From: Saccharopolyspora hordei | GTDB lineage: Bacteria; Actinomycetota; Actinomycetes; Mycobacteriales; Pseudonocardiaceae | DNA length: 64,000 bases | Assembly (NCBI RefSeq): GCF_013410345.1 | Contig: NZ_JACCFJ010000001.1 | Location: 2,145,001-2,209,000 of the forward strand | Direction of reading: 5' to 3' | In this document: positions 28,172 through 38,312 of the stretch, piece after piece | How the letters are laid out: the number at the start of each line of letters is the position of its first letter | How positions within the stretch are numbered: position 1 is the first letter of the stretch | The notes under the pieces: model-generated | Told to the model about the DNA's origin: nothing | Seen by the model: the letters and a program-made list of their open reading frames with translations, nothing else | The model's database searches: none | Position numbers and translations under genes: made by a program

Positions 28172-29482
28172 ATGCTCACCCGTACCGACCTGCGCGGTCG
28201 CGTTCCGTCCACCGTCGAGCTGCGCGCCACGCTGCCGCGCGCCGAGATGGACGTGGAGCACGTGCTGCATCGGGTCCGTCCGGTGGTCGAGGAGGTCCGC
28301 GACCGGGGTGTGCCGGCCGTCCTGGACTTCACCGAGAAGTTCGACGGAGTCCGACCGGGTCGGGTGAGGGTCGGCGCGGCCGAGTTGCGCCGCGCGCTCG
28401 GCGAGCTCGACCCGGCGGTGCGCAGCGCGCTGGAGGAGTCGATCCGCCGCGCCCGCGCGGTGCACGCCGACCAGCGGCGCACCGACGTCACCACGCAGGT
28501 CGTCCCGGGCGGCACCGTGACCGAGCGCTGGGTGCCGGTCGCCCGCGTCGGCCTGTACGCGCCCGGCGGCCTGGCGGTGTACCCGTCCAGCGTGGTGATG
28601 AACGTGGTCCCGGCGCAGGAGGCCGGGGTGGAGTCGCTGGTGGTGTGCAGCCCGCCGCAGGCGGAGTTCGGCGGCCTGCCGCACCCGACGATCCTGGCCG
28701 CCGCGCAGCTGCTCGGCGTCGAGGAGGTCTGGGCGGTCGGCGGCGCGCAGGCGGTGGCGCTGATGGCGCACGGCGGCGAGGACACCGACGGCACCGAGCT
28801 GGCGCCGGTGGACATGGTGACCGGGCCGGGCAACGTCTACGTGACCGCGGCCAAGCGGCACCTGCGGAGCCTGATCGGCATCGACTCGGAGGCCGGGCCG
28901 ACCGAGATCGCGGTGCTGGCCGACGAGACCGCCGACCCGGTGCACGTGGCCGCGGACCTGATCAGCCAGGCCGAGCACGACCCGCTGGCGGCGAGCGTGC
29001 TGGTGACCTCCTCGCCGGAGCTGGCCGACGCGGTGGACGCGGAGCTGGAGCGCCGGGTGGCGAACACCAAGCACTCCGAGCGGATCCGGACCTCGTTGAG
29101 CGGCAAGCAGTCCGGCTGCATCCTGGTGTCCACTGTGGAGGACGGTGTCCGAGTGGTGGACGCCTACGCCGCCGAGCACCTGGAGATCCAGACCGCGGAC
29201 GCCGAGCAGGTGGCGGCGCGGGTGCGCAACGCGGGCGCGATCTTCGTCGGTCCGTACGCGCCGGTGTCGCTGGGCGACTACTGCGCCGGGTCGAACCACG
29301 TGCTGCCCACCGGCGGCTGCGCGCGGCACTCGTCCGGGCTGAGCGTGCAGAGCTTCCTGCGCGGCATCCACGTGATCTCCTACAGCGAGCAGGCGCTGCG
29401 TGACGTCGCCGACCACGTGGTGGCGCTGGCCGACGCCGAGGACCTGCCCGCGCACGGCCAGGCCATCACCGCCCGCTTCTGA
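28172..29482 (+). CDS. hisD: Histidinol dehydrogenase
   Basis: Encodes 436 aa. Catalyses the last two steps of histidine synthesis, L-histidinol to L-histidine with two NAD+. Typical motifs are [33 protein letters not shown], the zinc-site region SQAEHDP and the C-terminal [23 protein letters not shown] 28172 has GGAAGG about 6 nt upstream. A TACCCT hexamer near 28131 is a likely -10, giving a short leader of about 30 nt. First gene of a hisD-hisC-hisB operon. Confidence 0.96.
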   Translation: MLTRTDLRGRVPSTVELRATLPRAEMDVEHVLHRVRPVVEEVRDRGVPAVLDFTEKFDGVRPGRVRVGAAELRRALGELDPAVRSALEESIRRARAVHADQRRTDVTTQVVPGGTVTERWVPVARVGLYAPGGLAVYPSSVVMNVVPAQEAGVESLVVCSPPQAEFGGLPHPTILAAAQLLGVEEVWAVGGAQAVALMAHGGEDTDGTELAPVDMVTGPGNVYVTAAKRHLRSLIGIDSEAGPTEIAVLADETADPVHVAADLISQAEHDPLAASVLVTSSPELADAVDAELERRVANTKHSERIRTSLSGKQSGCILVSTVEDGVRVVDAYAAEHLEIQTADAEQVAARVRNAGAIFVGPYAPVSLGDYCAGSNHVLPTGGCARHSSGLSVQSFLRGIHVISYSEQALRDVADHVVALADAEDLPAHGQAITARF

Positions 29483-31233
<1,751 letters not shown>

Positions 31234-31239
31234 CCTGCC

Positions 31240-31312
31240 GCGACCGCTCGACCGCGGTCGCTCGACGTGGAGGGGAGGGCACGCCGCTCAGCGGGCGGCT
31301 GCCCTCCCCTCC
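31240..31312 (+). terminator. Double hairpin terminator after hisB
   Basis: A first 8-bp stem (GCGACCGC / GCGGTCGC, 31240-31261) is followed by a perfect 13-bp stem GGAGGGGAGGGCA / TGCCCTCCCCTCC (31269-31281 and 31300-31312), whose 18-nt loop can itself pair. This separates hisDCB from what follows and shows that hisH needs its own promoter. Confidence 0.8.
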
Positions 31313-31474
31313 GTCGTGTCGAGAGCGTTCCAGCCCCTGCGCGGGCCTGGTGTGACACGCACGGTAGTCCGGTTGGGGCAAGCGTTGGCAACCGTTCGGA
31401 TGACTCGTGTGGTTCATGGATGCGTCATCCCGGCGTCTCCTCCTCGTGAGCTCTGTCGACGACGATGACGTGCC

Positions 31475-32125
31475 GTGACTGGACTCGCTCGACCGCGGGG
31501 GCTCACCGGCGACGTGCCCCCGGCGCACGACCACGCAGCCGCGCCGACCCCACCGGGCCGGACCGACCGCCGGCACCCGGGGTGCTCCGGCGCGGCGTGG
31601 CCGCGGGGCTGCGCGTCGCCCTACCGTCCGCAGGTCTCGGGAGCGTTGCACGGTGAGGCGGTCGCGCTGCGGCTCGGCAACGCCAGTGCGTCCTCCGCGC
31701 ACTTCGCTGTCCACTCTGGAGCGGGAGCGCCACCGTCCTCAGTGGACGTCCTCGGCGAGGCCGTGGTGAGCGTGCCGGTCCGCGACTCCTACCGCCTCGC
31801 GGTGCAGGGCCCGGACCGGTTCCGCTTCGAGCTCAGCGGGTCGCGCACCGGTGAGGCCGCGGGCGTCGACGTCCAGGCCCGCCACACCGAGCACGGCCTG
31901 GCGCTGGAGCTGCGCAACGACGGCCCGCAGGACATCACGCTCCGGCTGCGCTCGGTGGGCCACCCCGGCCACGAGGAGCAGGTCCGCGTCGCCGCGGGCG
32001 GAGCCCAGCCGCTGGCGTGGCCCACCCACCGGGGCTGGTACGACGTCGAGATCACCACACCCCAGGACACCACCTACCGCTGCCGCGTCACCGGCCGCTC
32101 CGACGACGCCCGCGCCACGGGCTGA
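31475..32125 (+). pseudogene. C-terminal remnant of a phosphocholine-type phospholipase C
   Basis: An open frame of 216 codons that reads as the tail of a bacterial phospholipase C. An RRxxxGDL-like stretch (RPRGLTGDVPP) and a degenerate Pro-rich linker come first. Two DUF756-like C-terminal repeats follow: SGALHGEAVALRLGNASASS ending in YRLAVQGPDRFRFELSG, and LALELRNDGPQDITLRLRS ending in GWYDVEI. The ~500-residue catalytic phosphoesterase domain that should precede this is absent; upstream DNA holds only the hisB terminators and no signal peptide. I interpret it as a gene that lost its 5' part. It might still be translated from GTG 31475, but no ribosome site is seen. Confidence 0.65.
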
Positions 32126-32161
32126 CGCCGTCAGCCGGACCGGCTCGATAGGCTGCGCGGC

Positions 32162-32320
32162 ATGGGTGACTTCCTGCCGGTCCTGCTCATCGCGCTCGCG
32201 GGGTTCCTCGTCGGCGGTGTGTACGCGACGTGGAAGACGGCGCGCGGTCTCGCGATCCTGCTCGCCGTCGCCGCGGTCATGGCCCTCGTCGGCGGCATCG
32301 GCTGGATGGTCTACGGCTGA
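32162..32320 (+). CDS. Small two-helix membrane protein
   Basis: Encodes 52 aa with two hydrophobic helices (FLPVLLIALAGFLVGGVY, about 4-21, and AILLAVAAVMALVGGIGW, about 31-48) around a short polar loop ATWKTARG. TAGGCT (32149-32154) lies 7 nt before ATG 32162, fitting a leaderless mRNA. Function unknown. A long hairpin separates it from convergent dctA. Confidence 0.6.
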   Translation: MGDFLPVLLIALAGFLVGGVYATWKTARGLAILLAVAAVMALVGGIGWMVYG

Positions 32321-32330
32321 ACCGGGCGGA

Positions 32331-32382
32331 CACAGCGAAAGGGGCGTCTCCCACCGTGCGGCGGGAGGCGCCCCTCGCTGTG
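32331..32382. terminator. Bidirectional hairpin terminator
   Basis: Long imperfect stem: CACAGCGA at 32331 pairs with TCGCTGTG ending at 32382, with an inner GGGGCG/CGCCCC and CTCCC/GGGAG core and a short loop. It lies between the convergent small membrane gene and dctA, serving both. Confidence 0.75.
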
Positions 32383-32386
32383 CCGG

Positions 32387-33742
32387 TCAGCTCGTGGCGG
32401 CCGGCGCCGCCTCGTCCTCCTTCGCCGGGGCCTCGTGCTCGTCGACGAAGGTCTGCTCGTTGAACGGGGCATCGCCGCTGAAGACCTGCTTCATCTGGTC
32501 GCGGTCCAGCTCCTTGGTCCAGGCCCCGATGAGGACGGTGGCCACCGCGTTGCCCGCGAAGTTGGTCAGGGCGCGCGCCTCGGACATGAAGCGGTCGATG
32601 CCGACGATGAGGCCGACGCCGTCGAGCAGCTCCGGGCGGTGCGACTGCAGACCGCCGGCGAGGGTCGCCAGGCCCGCGCCGCTGACGCCGGCCGCGCCCT
32701 TGGAGGCGATCATCATGAACAGCAGCAGACCCACCTGCTCCGGGATCGACAGCGGGTCGCCCAGGGCGCTGGCGATGAACAGCGAGGCCATGGTCAGGTA
32801 GATCATGGTGCCGTCCAGGTTGAACGAGTAGCCGGTCGGCACGGTGATGCCCACCACCGGCTTGCTCACCCCGAGGTGCTCCATCTTCGCGATCAGCCGC
32901 GGCAGCGCCGCCTCCGACGACGAGGTGGACACGATCAGCAGGAACTCGCGCCCCAGGTACCGCAGCAGCGAGAAGATGTTGACCCGCGCGAACAACCACA
33001 GCACCGGGCCCAGGACGAGGAAGATGAACAGCACGCAGGTCGTGTAGAAGCCGACCATGATGATCGCCAGGCCCTTGAGCGCTTCCACACCGGTCGCGCC
33101 GACCACCGCCGCGATGGCGCCGAACGCGCCGACCGGGGCCGCCCACATCACCATCGCCAGCATCTTGAACACCAGGCGCTGGATGTGCTCGATGCCGCGC
33201 AGGATCGGGGCGCCCTTGTCACCCAGCGACTGCAGCGCGAAACCGGCGAGCAGCGCGACGAGCAGCGTCTGCAGCACCTGCTCCTGCGCCAGCGCGGACA
33301 CCAGCGTGTCGGGGATGATCCCGAGCAGGAACTCGGTGGCGCTCTCCGCCTCCTCGCTGGCCTGCTCCGCGCCCTGGCCGCGGATCGCGTCGGTGATCTG
33401 CAGGCCCTCGCCGGGGTGCAGCACGTTGCCCACCAGCAGGCCGATGATCAGGGCGACCACCGACATGACCACGAAGTACCCGAGGGCGAGACCGCCCACC
33501 TTGCCGACCTTCGCGGCCTGCCGGACGCCGCCGACGCCGAGCACGATGGTGCAGAAGATGACCGGGGCGATCATCATCTTGATCAGGTCGACGAAACCGC
33601 TGCCCAGCGGCTTGAGGGCCGTGCCGACGTCGGGGGCGAGGAAGCCGACGGCGATACCGGCCAGCACGGCGACGATCACCGCGATGTAGAGGTAGTGCGT
33701 CTTGTCCCGGCGACGTGGTGTCGCAGCGTCGTTGCTTGCCAC
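32387..33742 (-). CDS. dctA: C4-dicarboxylate/cation symporter (DctA-like)
   Basis: Encodes 451 aa, a dicarboxylate/amino acid:cation symporter. Eight helices and two re-entrant hairpins are suggested. Signatures include STSSSEAALPRLIAKME, the substrate/cation region GYSFNLDGTMIYLTMASLFIA and ASKGAAGVSGAGLATLA, with Asp/Arg in VGIDRFMSEARALTNFAGN. It imports succinate, malate or fumarate with protons or Na+. GTG 33742 has GGAG 7 nt upstream. A CitA/CitB-like two-component system lies 2.2 kb away and is a plausible controller. Confidence 0.9.
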   Translation of the reverse strand: MASNDAATPRRRDKTHYLYIAVIVAVLAGIAVGFLAPDVGTALKPLGSGFVDLIKMMIAPVIFCTIVLGVGGVRQAAKVGKVGGLALGYFVVMSVVALIIGLLVGNVLHPGEGLQITDAIRGQGAEQASEEAESATEFLLGIIPDTLVSALAQEQVLQTLLVALLAGFALQSLGDKGAPILRGIEHIQRLVFKMLAMVMWAAPVGAFGAIAAVVGATGVEALKGLAIIMVGFYTTCVLFIFLVLGPVLWLFARVNIFSLLRYLGREFLLIVSTSSSEAALPRLIAKMEHLGVSKPVVGITVPTGYSFNLDGTMIYLTMASLFIASALGDPLSIPEQVGLLLFMMIASKGAAGVSGAGLATLAGGLQSHRPELLDGVGLIVGIDRFMSEARALTNFAGNAVATVLIGAWTKELDRDQMKQVFSGDAPFNEQTFVDEHEAPAKEDEAAPAATS

Positions 33743-33781
33743 AGTTGCGCTCCAACCTGGGCGGGCCGGTCACACTCGGCT

Positions 33782-33809
33782 CCGCTCCGTGGCCCAGGTC
33801 ACGGAGCGG
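33782..33809. promoter_or_regulatory. Inverted repeat upstream of dctA
   Basis: Perfect 10-bp arms CCGCTCCGTG / CACGGAGCGG with an 8-nt spacer, 40 bp before the dctA start and 112 bp past the TetR stop. It could be an operator for a dctA regulator or a hairpin in the dctA leader. Confidence 0.45.
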
Positions 33810-33920
33810 TCGGGAAGAGACTATCGGTGTCCGGCAACGGCGCAGTCACGCTTTCGTTCATTCTGTTCACAATCGTGGCGCTTCGTCCGGATCTCGTCAC
33901 AGCGGTGTTGACCTGGGGTT

Positions 33921-34532
33921 TCAGTGCCCCCGGGTGATCGGGCGACCACGCAGCGCGATCTCGGCGGCCCGCCGCACGGCGCCGGAGGTCGCGCCCGCGT
34001 CGCCGGGATCGACGTGCATGGCCGCGTCGACCGCGCCGAGCAGGGCACCGGTGAGCGCCGCCGCCTGCAGCTCGTCGAGCTCGTCGGGGAAGGCGTCGCG
34101 GAGAGCGCGCGCCAGCTCCTGCTGGAGGGCCGACGTGCGCAGCAGCGCTCCCGCGCGCAGGACCGGGACCTCGGCGAGCAGGCGGGCGCGGACGCGGGTG
34201 AGCTCGTGGTCCAGCGGGAAGCTCCACGCCGTCGCCGTGCTGAGCAGCTCGGTGGTACGCAGCAGCAGGTCTTCGGGCGACTCGTCCGCCGTGCGGTCGG
34301 CGAAGGCCTGCGCCAGCAGCTCGCCGTAGACCGCGTCGTCGGCGAAGACGACCTCGTCCTTGGTCGCGAAGTAGTTGAAGAACGTCGCGGGCGAGACCTC
34401 GGCGGCCGCCGCGATCTCCGCGACCGTGGTGCTGTCGTAGCCCTGGGCGTCGAACAGCCGGAGCGCGGCCTCGACCAACGCCCGCTTCGTGCGCCGCTTC
34501 TTGCGCTCCCGCAGTCCGAGCTGTTCCGCCAC
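33921..34532 (-). CDS. TetR family transcriptional regulator
   Basis: Encodes 203 aa. The N-terminal HTH (about 10-60) is clear: RTKRALVEAALRLFDAQGY, STTVAEIAAAAEVSPATFFNYF, ATKDEVVF. The C-terminal ligand domain is unassigned. GTG 34532 is preceded by TAGGAT with a 7-nt gap, so it is probably leaderless. It is divergent from an FAD monooxygenase gene, with a palindromic operator between them, a classic arrangement where the repressor senses the monooxygenase substrate. Confidence 0.9.
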   Translation of the reverse strand: MAEQLGLRERKKRRTKRALVEAALRLFDAQGYDSTTVAEIAAAAEVSPATFFNYFATKDEVVFADDAVYGELLAQAFADRTADESPEDLLLRTTELLSTATAWSFPLDHELTRVRARLLAEVPVLRAGALLRTSALQQELARALRDAFPDELDELQAAALTGALLGAVDAAMHVDPGDAGATSGAVRRAAEIALRGRPITRGH

Positions 34533-34551
34533 GCCGGTGATCCTACATCCG

Positions 34552-34576
34552 CTCCAAACTTGGAGTCGCTCCAAGT
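34552..34576. promoter_or_regulatory. TetR operator between the regulator and the monooxygenase
   Basis: Perfect inverted repeat ACTTGGAG-TCG-CTCCAAGT (34558-34576), with an extra CTCCAA at 34552-34557 making a second overlapping palindrome CTCCAA-AC-TTGGAG. It covers the -35 (TTGGAG, 34560-34565) of the monooxygenase promoter, whose -10 is TAGCGT at 34582-34587, and lies just upstream of the TetR -10. Confidence 0.75.
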
Positions 34577-34594
34577 TCTGCTAGCGTCGGTCCC

Positions 34595-35854
34595 ATGACC
34601 GAGCGAACCGGGTGTTGCGTGGTCGGGGGCGGACCGGCCGGGATGGTGCTGGGCCTGCTGCTGGCCCGCGCCGGCGTGGAGGTCACGGTGCTGGAGGAGC
34701 ACCACGACTTCCTGCGGGACTTCCGCGGCGACACCGTCCACCCCTCGACGCTGCGGCTGCTCGACGAGCTCGGGCTGGGGGAGCGGTTCGCCGAGCTGCC
34801 CGCCGCGCACATGGCGCAGATGCGGATCCAGGTCGGCGGCACCACCGTGGTCATGGCCGACTTCCGGCGGCTGCGCCCACCGCACCGGCACGTCGCGATG
34901 GTGCCGCAGTGGGACTTCCTGGACCTGCTGGCCACGGCCGCCGCCGAGGAACCCACCTTCACGCTCCGGATGGGCAGCGAGGTGACCGGCCTGCGCACCG
35001 ACGCCACCGGGCGCGTCACCGGGGTCCGCTACCGCGACGACGGCGGGGTGGAGCACGAGCTTGCGGCGCCGCTGACCGTCGGGTGCGACGGCCGCTGGTC
35101 GGTGGTGCGCCGCGCGGCCGGGTTGCGCCCGGTCGGCTTCGAGGTCCCGATGGACGTCTGGCAGGTGCGCGTGGCCAAGGGCGGCACCGCGGCGGACGGC
35201 GAGGTGTTCGGCCGGTTCGGCGGCGGGCAGGCGGCGGTCACCATGGACCGCGGCGACTACTACCAGGCCGCCTACCTGATCCCGAAGGGTTCCGACGGAG
35301 CGCGCCGCGCGGAGGGCCTCCCGGCGTTCCGGCGCCGCGTGGCCGAGCTGTTCGGCTGGTCGGACGACCAGCTGGAGCAGGTGCGGTCGTGGGACGACGT
35401 GAAGCTGCTGCGGGTCGAGATGAACCGGCTGCGGCGCTGGTACCGCGACGGGGTGCTGTGCATCGGCGACGCCGCGCACGCGATGTCCCCGGTCGGCGGG
35501 ATGGGGGTCAACCTCGCCGTGCAGGACGCGGTCGCGGCGGCGCGGTACCTGGCCGAGCCGCTGCGGCGGGGACGGGTCCCCACCAGCGCGCTCGCGAAGG
35601 TCCAGCGGCGGCGGGCGCTGCCGGTGGCTGTGGCGCAGCGGTCGCAGCGCGGCGAGCACGAGCTGCTGCTGCGCCCCGCCCTGGACGGCACGCTCGACGA
35701 GGAGGCGCTGCCGCTCCTGCTGCGGCTCCTGCTGCGGCTCCTGCGGCGCTTCCCCGTCCTGAGCGGGCTGACCGGCTACCTCGGCGGCGTGGGCGTCCGG
35801 CCCGAGCACGCCCCCGCGTTCGCCCGGCGACCACGGGCGACGTCCCGCCGCTGA
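34595..35854 (+). CDS. FAD-dependent monooxygenase (PHBH-like, PF01494)
   Basis: Encodes 419 aa. Class A flavoprotein hydroxylase features: CCVVGGGPAGMVLGLLLA (FAD ADP-binding), the DG motif in TVGCDGRWSVVR, and CIGDAAHAMSPVGGMGVNLA (FAD ribityl). It should hydroxylate an aromatic or polyketide-like compound using NAD(P)H and O2. ATG 34595 lies 7 nt after a TAGCGT -10 with no ribosome site, so the mRNA is probably leaderless. The C-terminal part has a 12-bp repeat giving LPLL-LRLL-LRLL. Expression is likely relieved when the divergent TetR protein binds its ligand. Confidence 0.9.
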   Translation: MTERTGCCVVGGGPAGMVLGLLLARAGVEVTVLEEHHDFLRDFRGDTVHPSTLRLLDELGLGERFAELPAAHMAQMRIQVGGTTVVMADFRRLRPPHRHVAMVPQWDFLDLLATAAAEEPTFTLRMGSEVTGLRTDATGRVTGVRYRDDGGVEHELAAPLTVGCDGRWSVVRRAAGLRPVGFEVPMDVWQVRVAKGGTAADGEVFGRFGGGQAAVTMDRGDYYQAAYLIPKGSDGARRAEGLPAFRRRVAELFGWSDDQLEQVRSWDDVKLLRVEMNRLRRWYRDGVLCIGDAAHAMSPVGGMGVNLAVQDAVAAARYLAEPLRRGRVPTSALAKVQRRRALPVAVAQRSQRGEHELLLRPALDGTLDEEALPLLLRLLLRLLRRFPVLSGLTGYLGGVGVRPEHAPAFARRPRATSRR

Positions 35855-35938
35855 CCCGCGCAGGTGGTCGGGTTTCCGCAGGTCGGGCGTGGTGTAGCCT
35901 CCGAGGGTCCCCCGCTCGACACCTCTACCGGATCTGCC

Positions 35939-37555
35939 ATGCCTCCTGCCGACGCACGCAACGGGTTCGGTCGCGTCCGACCGCAGTGGAGCCTGGCCCG
36001 CCTGCTGTTCGTGCTCCAGGTCGTGGTGGTGGCCGTCGTGGTCCTCGCCGGCACCGCGCTGGTCTGGTACGGCGCGAAGCAGCGCAACGAGGACGCCGCG
36101 CGCGACGAGGTGGTGGCGGTGGCCCGCACCCTGGCGGCGCAGCCGGACGTGGCGGAGGCCCTGGCCGCGCCGGACCCGGCCGCTGTGCTGCAACCGCTGG
36201 CCGAACGGGTCCGCGCGGACACCGGGGTCGACTTCATCACGATCATGTCCCCGCAGGGCATCCGCTACACCCACCCCGACCCGGCGCGCATCGGGCAGCC
36301 GTTCCTCGGCCACATCGAGCAGGCGGTCGCCGGGCAGGTGTTCACCGAGACCTACCCCGGCACGCTCGGGTTCTCGGTGCGCGCCGTGGTGCCGGTCCAC
36401 GACGGCGCGCACCGGCTGGTCGGGCTGGTCTCCGACGGCATCACCGTGGAGTCGATCTCGCAGGAGCTCGAGCAGCAGGTGGGCGTGCTGGTGCTCGTCG
36501 CCGCCGGTGCGCTGCTCGTCGGCGGGGCGTTGACCTACCTGGTCAGCGCCCGGCTGCGCCGGCACACGCACGGCCTGCGGCCCGACGAGCTCAGCCGCAT
36601 GTACGAGTACCACGACGCGATCCTGCACGCGGTGCGCGAAGGGCTGCTCCTGGTCGCCCCGGACGGCCGGGTGACGCTGTGCAACGACGGCGCCGGCGTG
36701 CTGCTCGGCCGGGACCCGCAGGACGTCGAGGGGCGCCGGGTGACCGAGCTGGGCCTGCCGGAGTCCCTGGCGGACAGCCTCGGCGCGGGGACGGTCCGCG
36801 ACGAGGTGCACCTGACCGACGAGCGGGTGCTGCTGGTCAACGTCTCGCCGATCCGCAGCGGGGGCCGCGACCTGGGTTCCGTGGTCACCTTCCGGGACCA
36901 CACCGAGCTGCAGGCGCTCAGCGGTGAGCTGGACTCGATGCGCGGCTTCGCCGAGTCGCTGCGCTCCCAGGCCCACGAGTCGGCCAACCGGCTGCACACC
37001 GTGGTGTCGCTCGTCGAGCTCGGCCGCGCCGACGAGGCCGTCGCCTTCGCCACCGCCGAGCTGGAGCTCGCCCAGCAGCTCGCCGACCGCGTCGTCGGGG
37101 CGGTCGGCGAACCGGTGCTGGCCGCGGTGCTGCTGGGCAAGAGCGCCGAGGCGGGGGAGCGCGGGGTGGAGGTCGTGCTCACCGAGGACAGCGAGATCGA
37201 CGAGGTCGACCTGGCGCGGGTCGACTCCCGGGACCTGGTGACCGTCCTGGGCAACCTGGTCGACAACGCGGTGGAGGCCGTGGTGGAGCGCCCGCACCCG
37301 CGGGTGGAGGTCACCGTCCGCTCCCCCCCGGAGGGCGTGCTGATCCGGGTCGCCGACAACGGGCCGGGCGTGGACCCCGAGTCCGCGCGGCGGCTGTTCG
37401 CGCGCGGCTGGTCGACCAAGGACTCCCAGCGCGGTCTCGGGCTCGCGCTGGTGGGTCAGAGCGTGCGCCGCTACGGCGGGGACGTCGAGGTCTCCCACGA
37501 CGGCGGGGCGGTGTTCACCGTGCGGCTGCCGACCGGATCGGACGTGGTGCGGTGA
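35939..37555 (+). CDS. Sensor histidine kinase, CitA/DcuS-like
   Basis: Encodes 538 aa. Order: cytoplasmic start, membrane helix 1 (about 22-45), an extracytoplasmic PAS-like sensor (about 50-180, with DTGVDFITIMSPQGIRYTHP), helix 2 (about 182-202), a cytoplasmic PAS (about 225-320), then the kinase core. The phospho-accepting residue is probably His346 in SQAHESANRLHTV; the ATPase N-box is LVDNAVEAV, then DNGPGV and GLGLAL. Citrate/C4-dicarboxylate sensors share this layout. It overlaps the regulator gene by four bases. The ligand is inferred to be a carboxylate, given dctA nearby. Confidence 0.9.
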   Translation: MPPADARNGFGRVRPQWSLARLLFVLQVVVVAVVVLAGTALVWYGAKQRNEDAARDEVVAVARTLAAQPDVAEALAAPDPAAVLQPLAERVRADTGVDFITIMSPQGIRYTHPDPARIGQPFLGHIEQAVAGQVFTETYPGTLGFSVRAVVPVHDGAHRLVGLVSDGITVESISQELEQQVGVLVLVAAGALLVGGALTYLVSARLRRHTHGLRPDELSRMYEYHDAILHAVREGLLLVAPDGRVTLCNDGAGVLLGRDPQDVEGRRVTELGLPESLADSLGAGTVRDEVHLTDERVLLVNVSPIRSGGRDLGSVVTFRDHTELQALSGELDSMRGFAESLRSQAHESANRLHTVVSLVELGRADEAVAFATAELELAQQLADRVVGAVGEPVLAAVLLGKSAEAGERGVEVVLTEDSEIDEVDLARVDSRDLVTVLGNLVDNAVEAVVERPHPRVEVTVRSPPEGVLIRVADNGPGVDPESARRLFARGWSTKDSQRGLGLALVGQSVRRYGGDVEVSHDGGAVFTVRLPTGSDVVR

Positions 37556-38232
37556 TCGCGGTCCTGGTGGTGGAGGACGACCCGCTCGTCGGCGAGGCGC
37601 ACGAGGCCTACGTGAACCGCATCGACGGGTTCGCGGTGGCCGGGCGGGTCCGCACCGGGCAGGAGGCGCTGCGCTTCGTCGAGCGCACCCCGGTGGACCT
37701 GGTGCTGCTGGACCTGCGGCTGCCGGACATGGACGGCCTGCAGGTGGCGCGGGCGCTGCGCAACGCGGGCAGCAACACCGACGTCATCGCGGTGACCTCG
37801 GCCCGCGACCTCAAGGTGGTGCGCGCCGCGGTGTCCAGCGGGGTGGTGCAGTACCTGCTCAAGCCGTTCACCTTCGCGGCGATGCGGGAGAAGCTGGAGC
37901 ACTACGCGCGGTTCCGCGCGAGCCTCGGTCACGACCGGGAGGTCAGTGGTCAAGCGGAGATCGACCGGGCCTTCTCGGCCCTGCGCGGCGTGGACCGCGC
38001 GGCGCTGCCGAAGGGCATGAGCGACGAGACGCTGGCCGCGGTGGTCTCGGAACTGCGCGCGGCCCCGGAGGGCGCCTCGGCGGGCGCCGTCGGCGAAGCC
38101 GCGGGGGTGTCCCGGGTGACCGCCCGCCGCTACCTCGAGTACCTGGTGGACAACGGCATGGCGGAACGCCGGCCGGTCTACGGCGGGGTGGGGCGCCCCG
38201 AGATGACCTACCGCTGGGTGGGCGAAGCCTGA
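37552..38232 (+). CDS. Response regulator, CitB/DcuR-like
   Basis: Encodes 226 aa. A receiver domain (1-120) has acidic residues VVEDDPLV, phospho-Asp54 in LLLDLRLPDMDG, and Lys in LLKPFTF. The C-terminal helix-turn-helix (about 155-215, SAGAVGEAAGVSRVTARRYLEYL) is of the CitB type. GTG 37552 overlaps the kinase stop. Its cognate kinase is the preceding gene; a target could be dctA on the other side of the TetR pair. Confidence 0.92.
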   Translation: MIAVLVVEDDPLVGEAHEAYVNRIDGFAVAGRVRTGQEALRFVERTPVDLVLLDLRLPDMDGLQVARALRNAGSNTDVIAVTSARDLKVVRAAVSSGVVQYLLKPFTFAAMREKLEHYARFRASLGHDREVSGQAEIDRAFSALRGVDRAALPKGMSDETLAAVVSELRAAPEGASAGAVGEAAGVSRVTARRYLEYLVDNGMAERRPVYGGVGRPEMTYRWVGEA

Positions 38233-38240
38233 CCACACCA

Positions 38241-38312
38241 TCCACAGTGGATCACCCGCGGTGGTTCACAGTGGACCGCCTGTGGTCGTCCACAGTGGAT
38301 CAACGGCGGTCC
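38241..38312. repeat. Three tandem 24-bp repeats around TCCACAGTGGA
   Basis: Units at 38241-38264, 38265-38288 and 38289-38312. Each opens with the palindrome TCCACAGTGGA (TTCACAGTGGA in the second), followed by a GC-rich variable half. They fill the 67-bp gap between the response regulator stop and the convergent soxR stop, and the last unit overlaps the final codons of soxR. Confidence 0.75.

Noticed and set aside
38241-38312. Short tandem repeats considered as a CRISPR array
   Set aside because: Units are 24 bp with no separate spacers, the variable halves are GC-rich continuations, and no cas gene is present.
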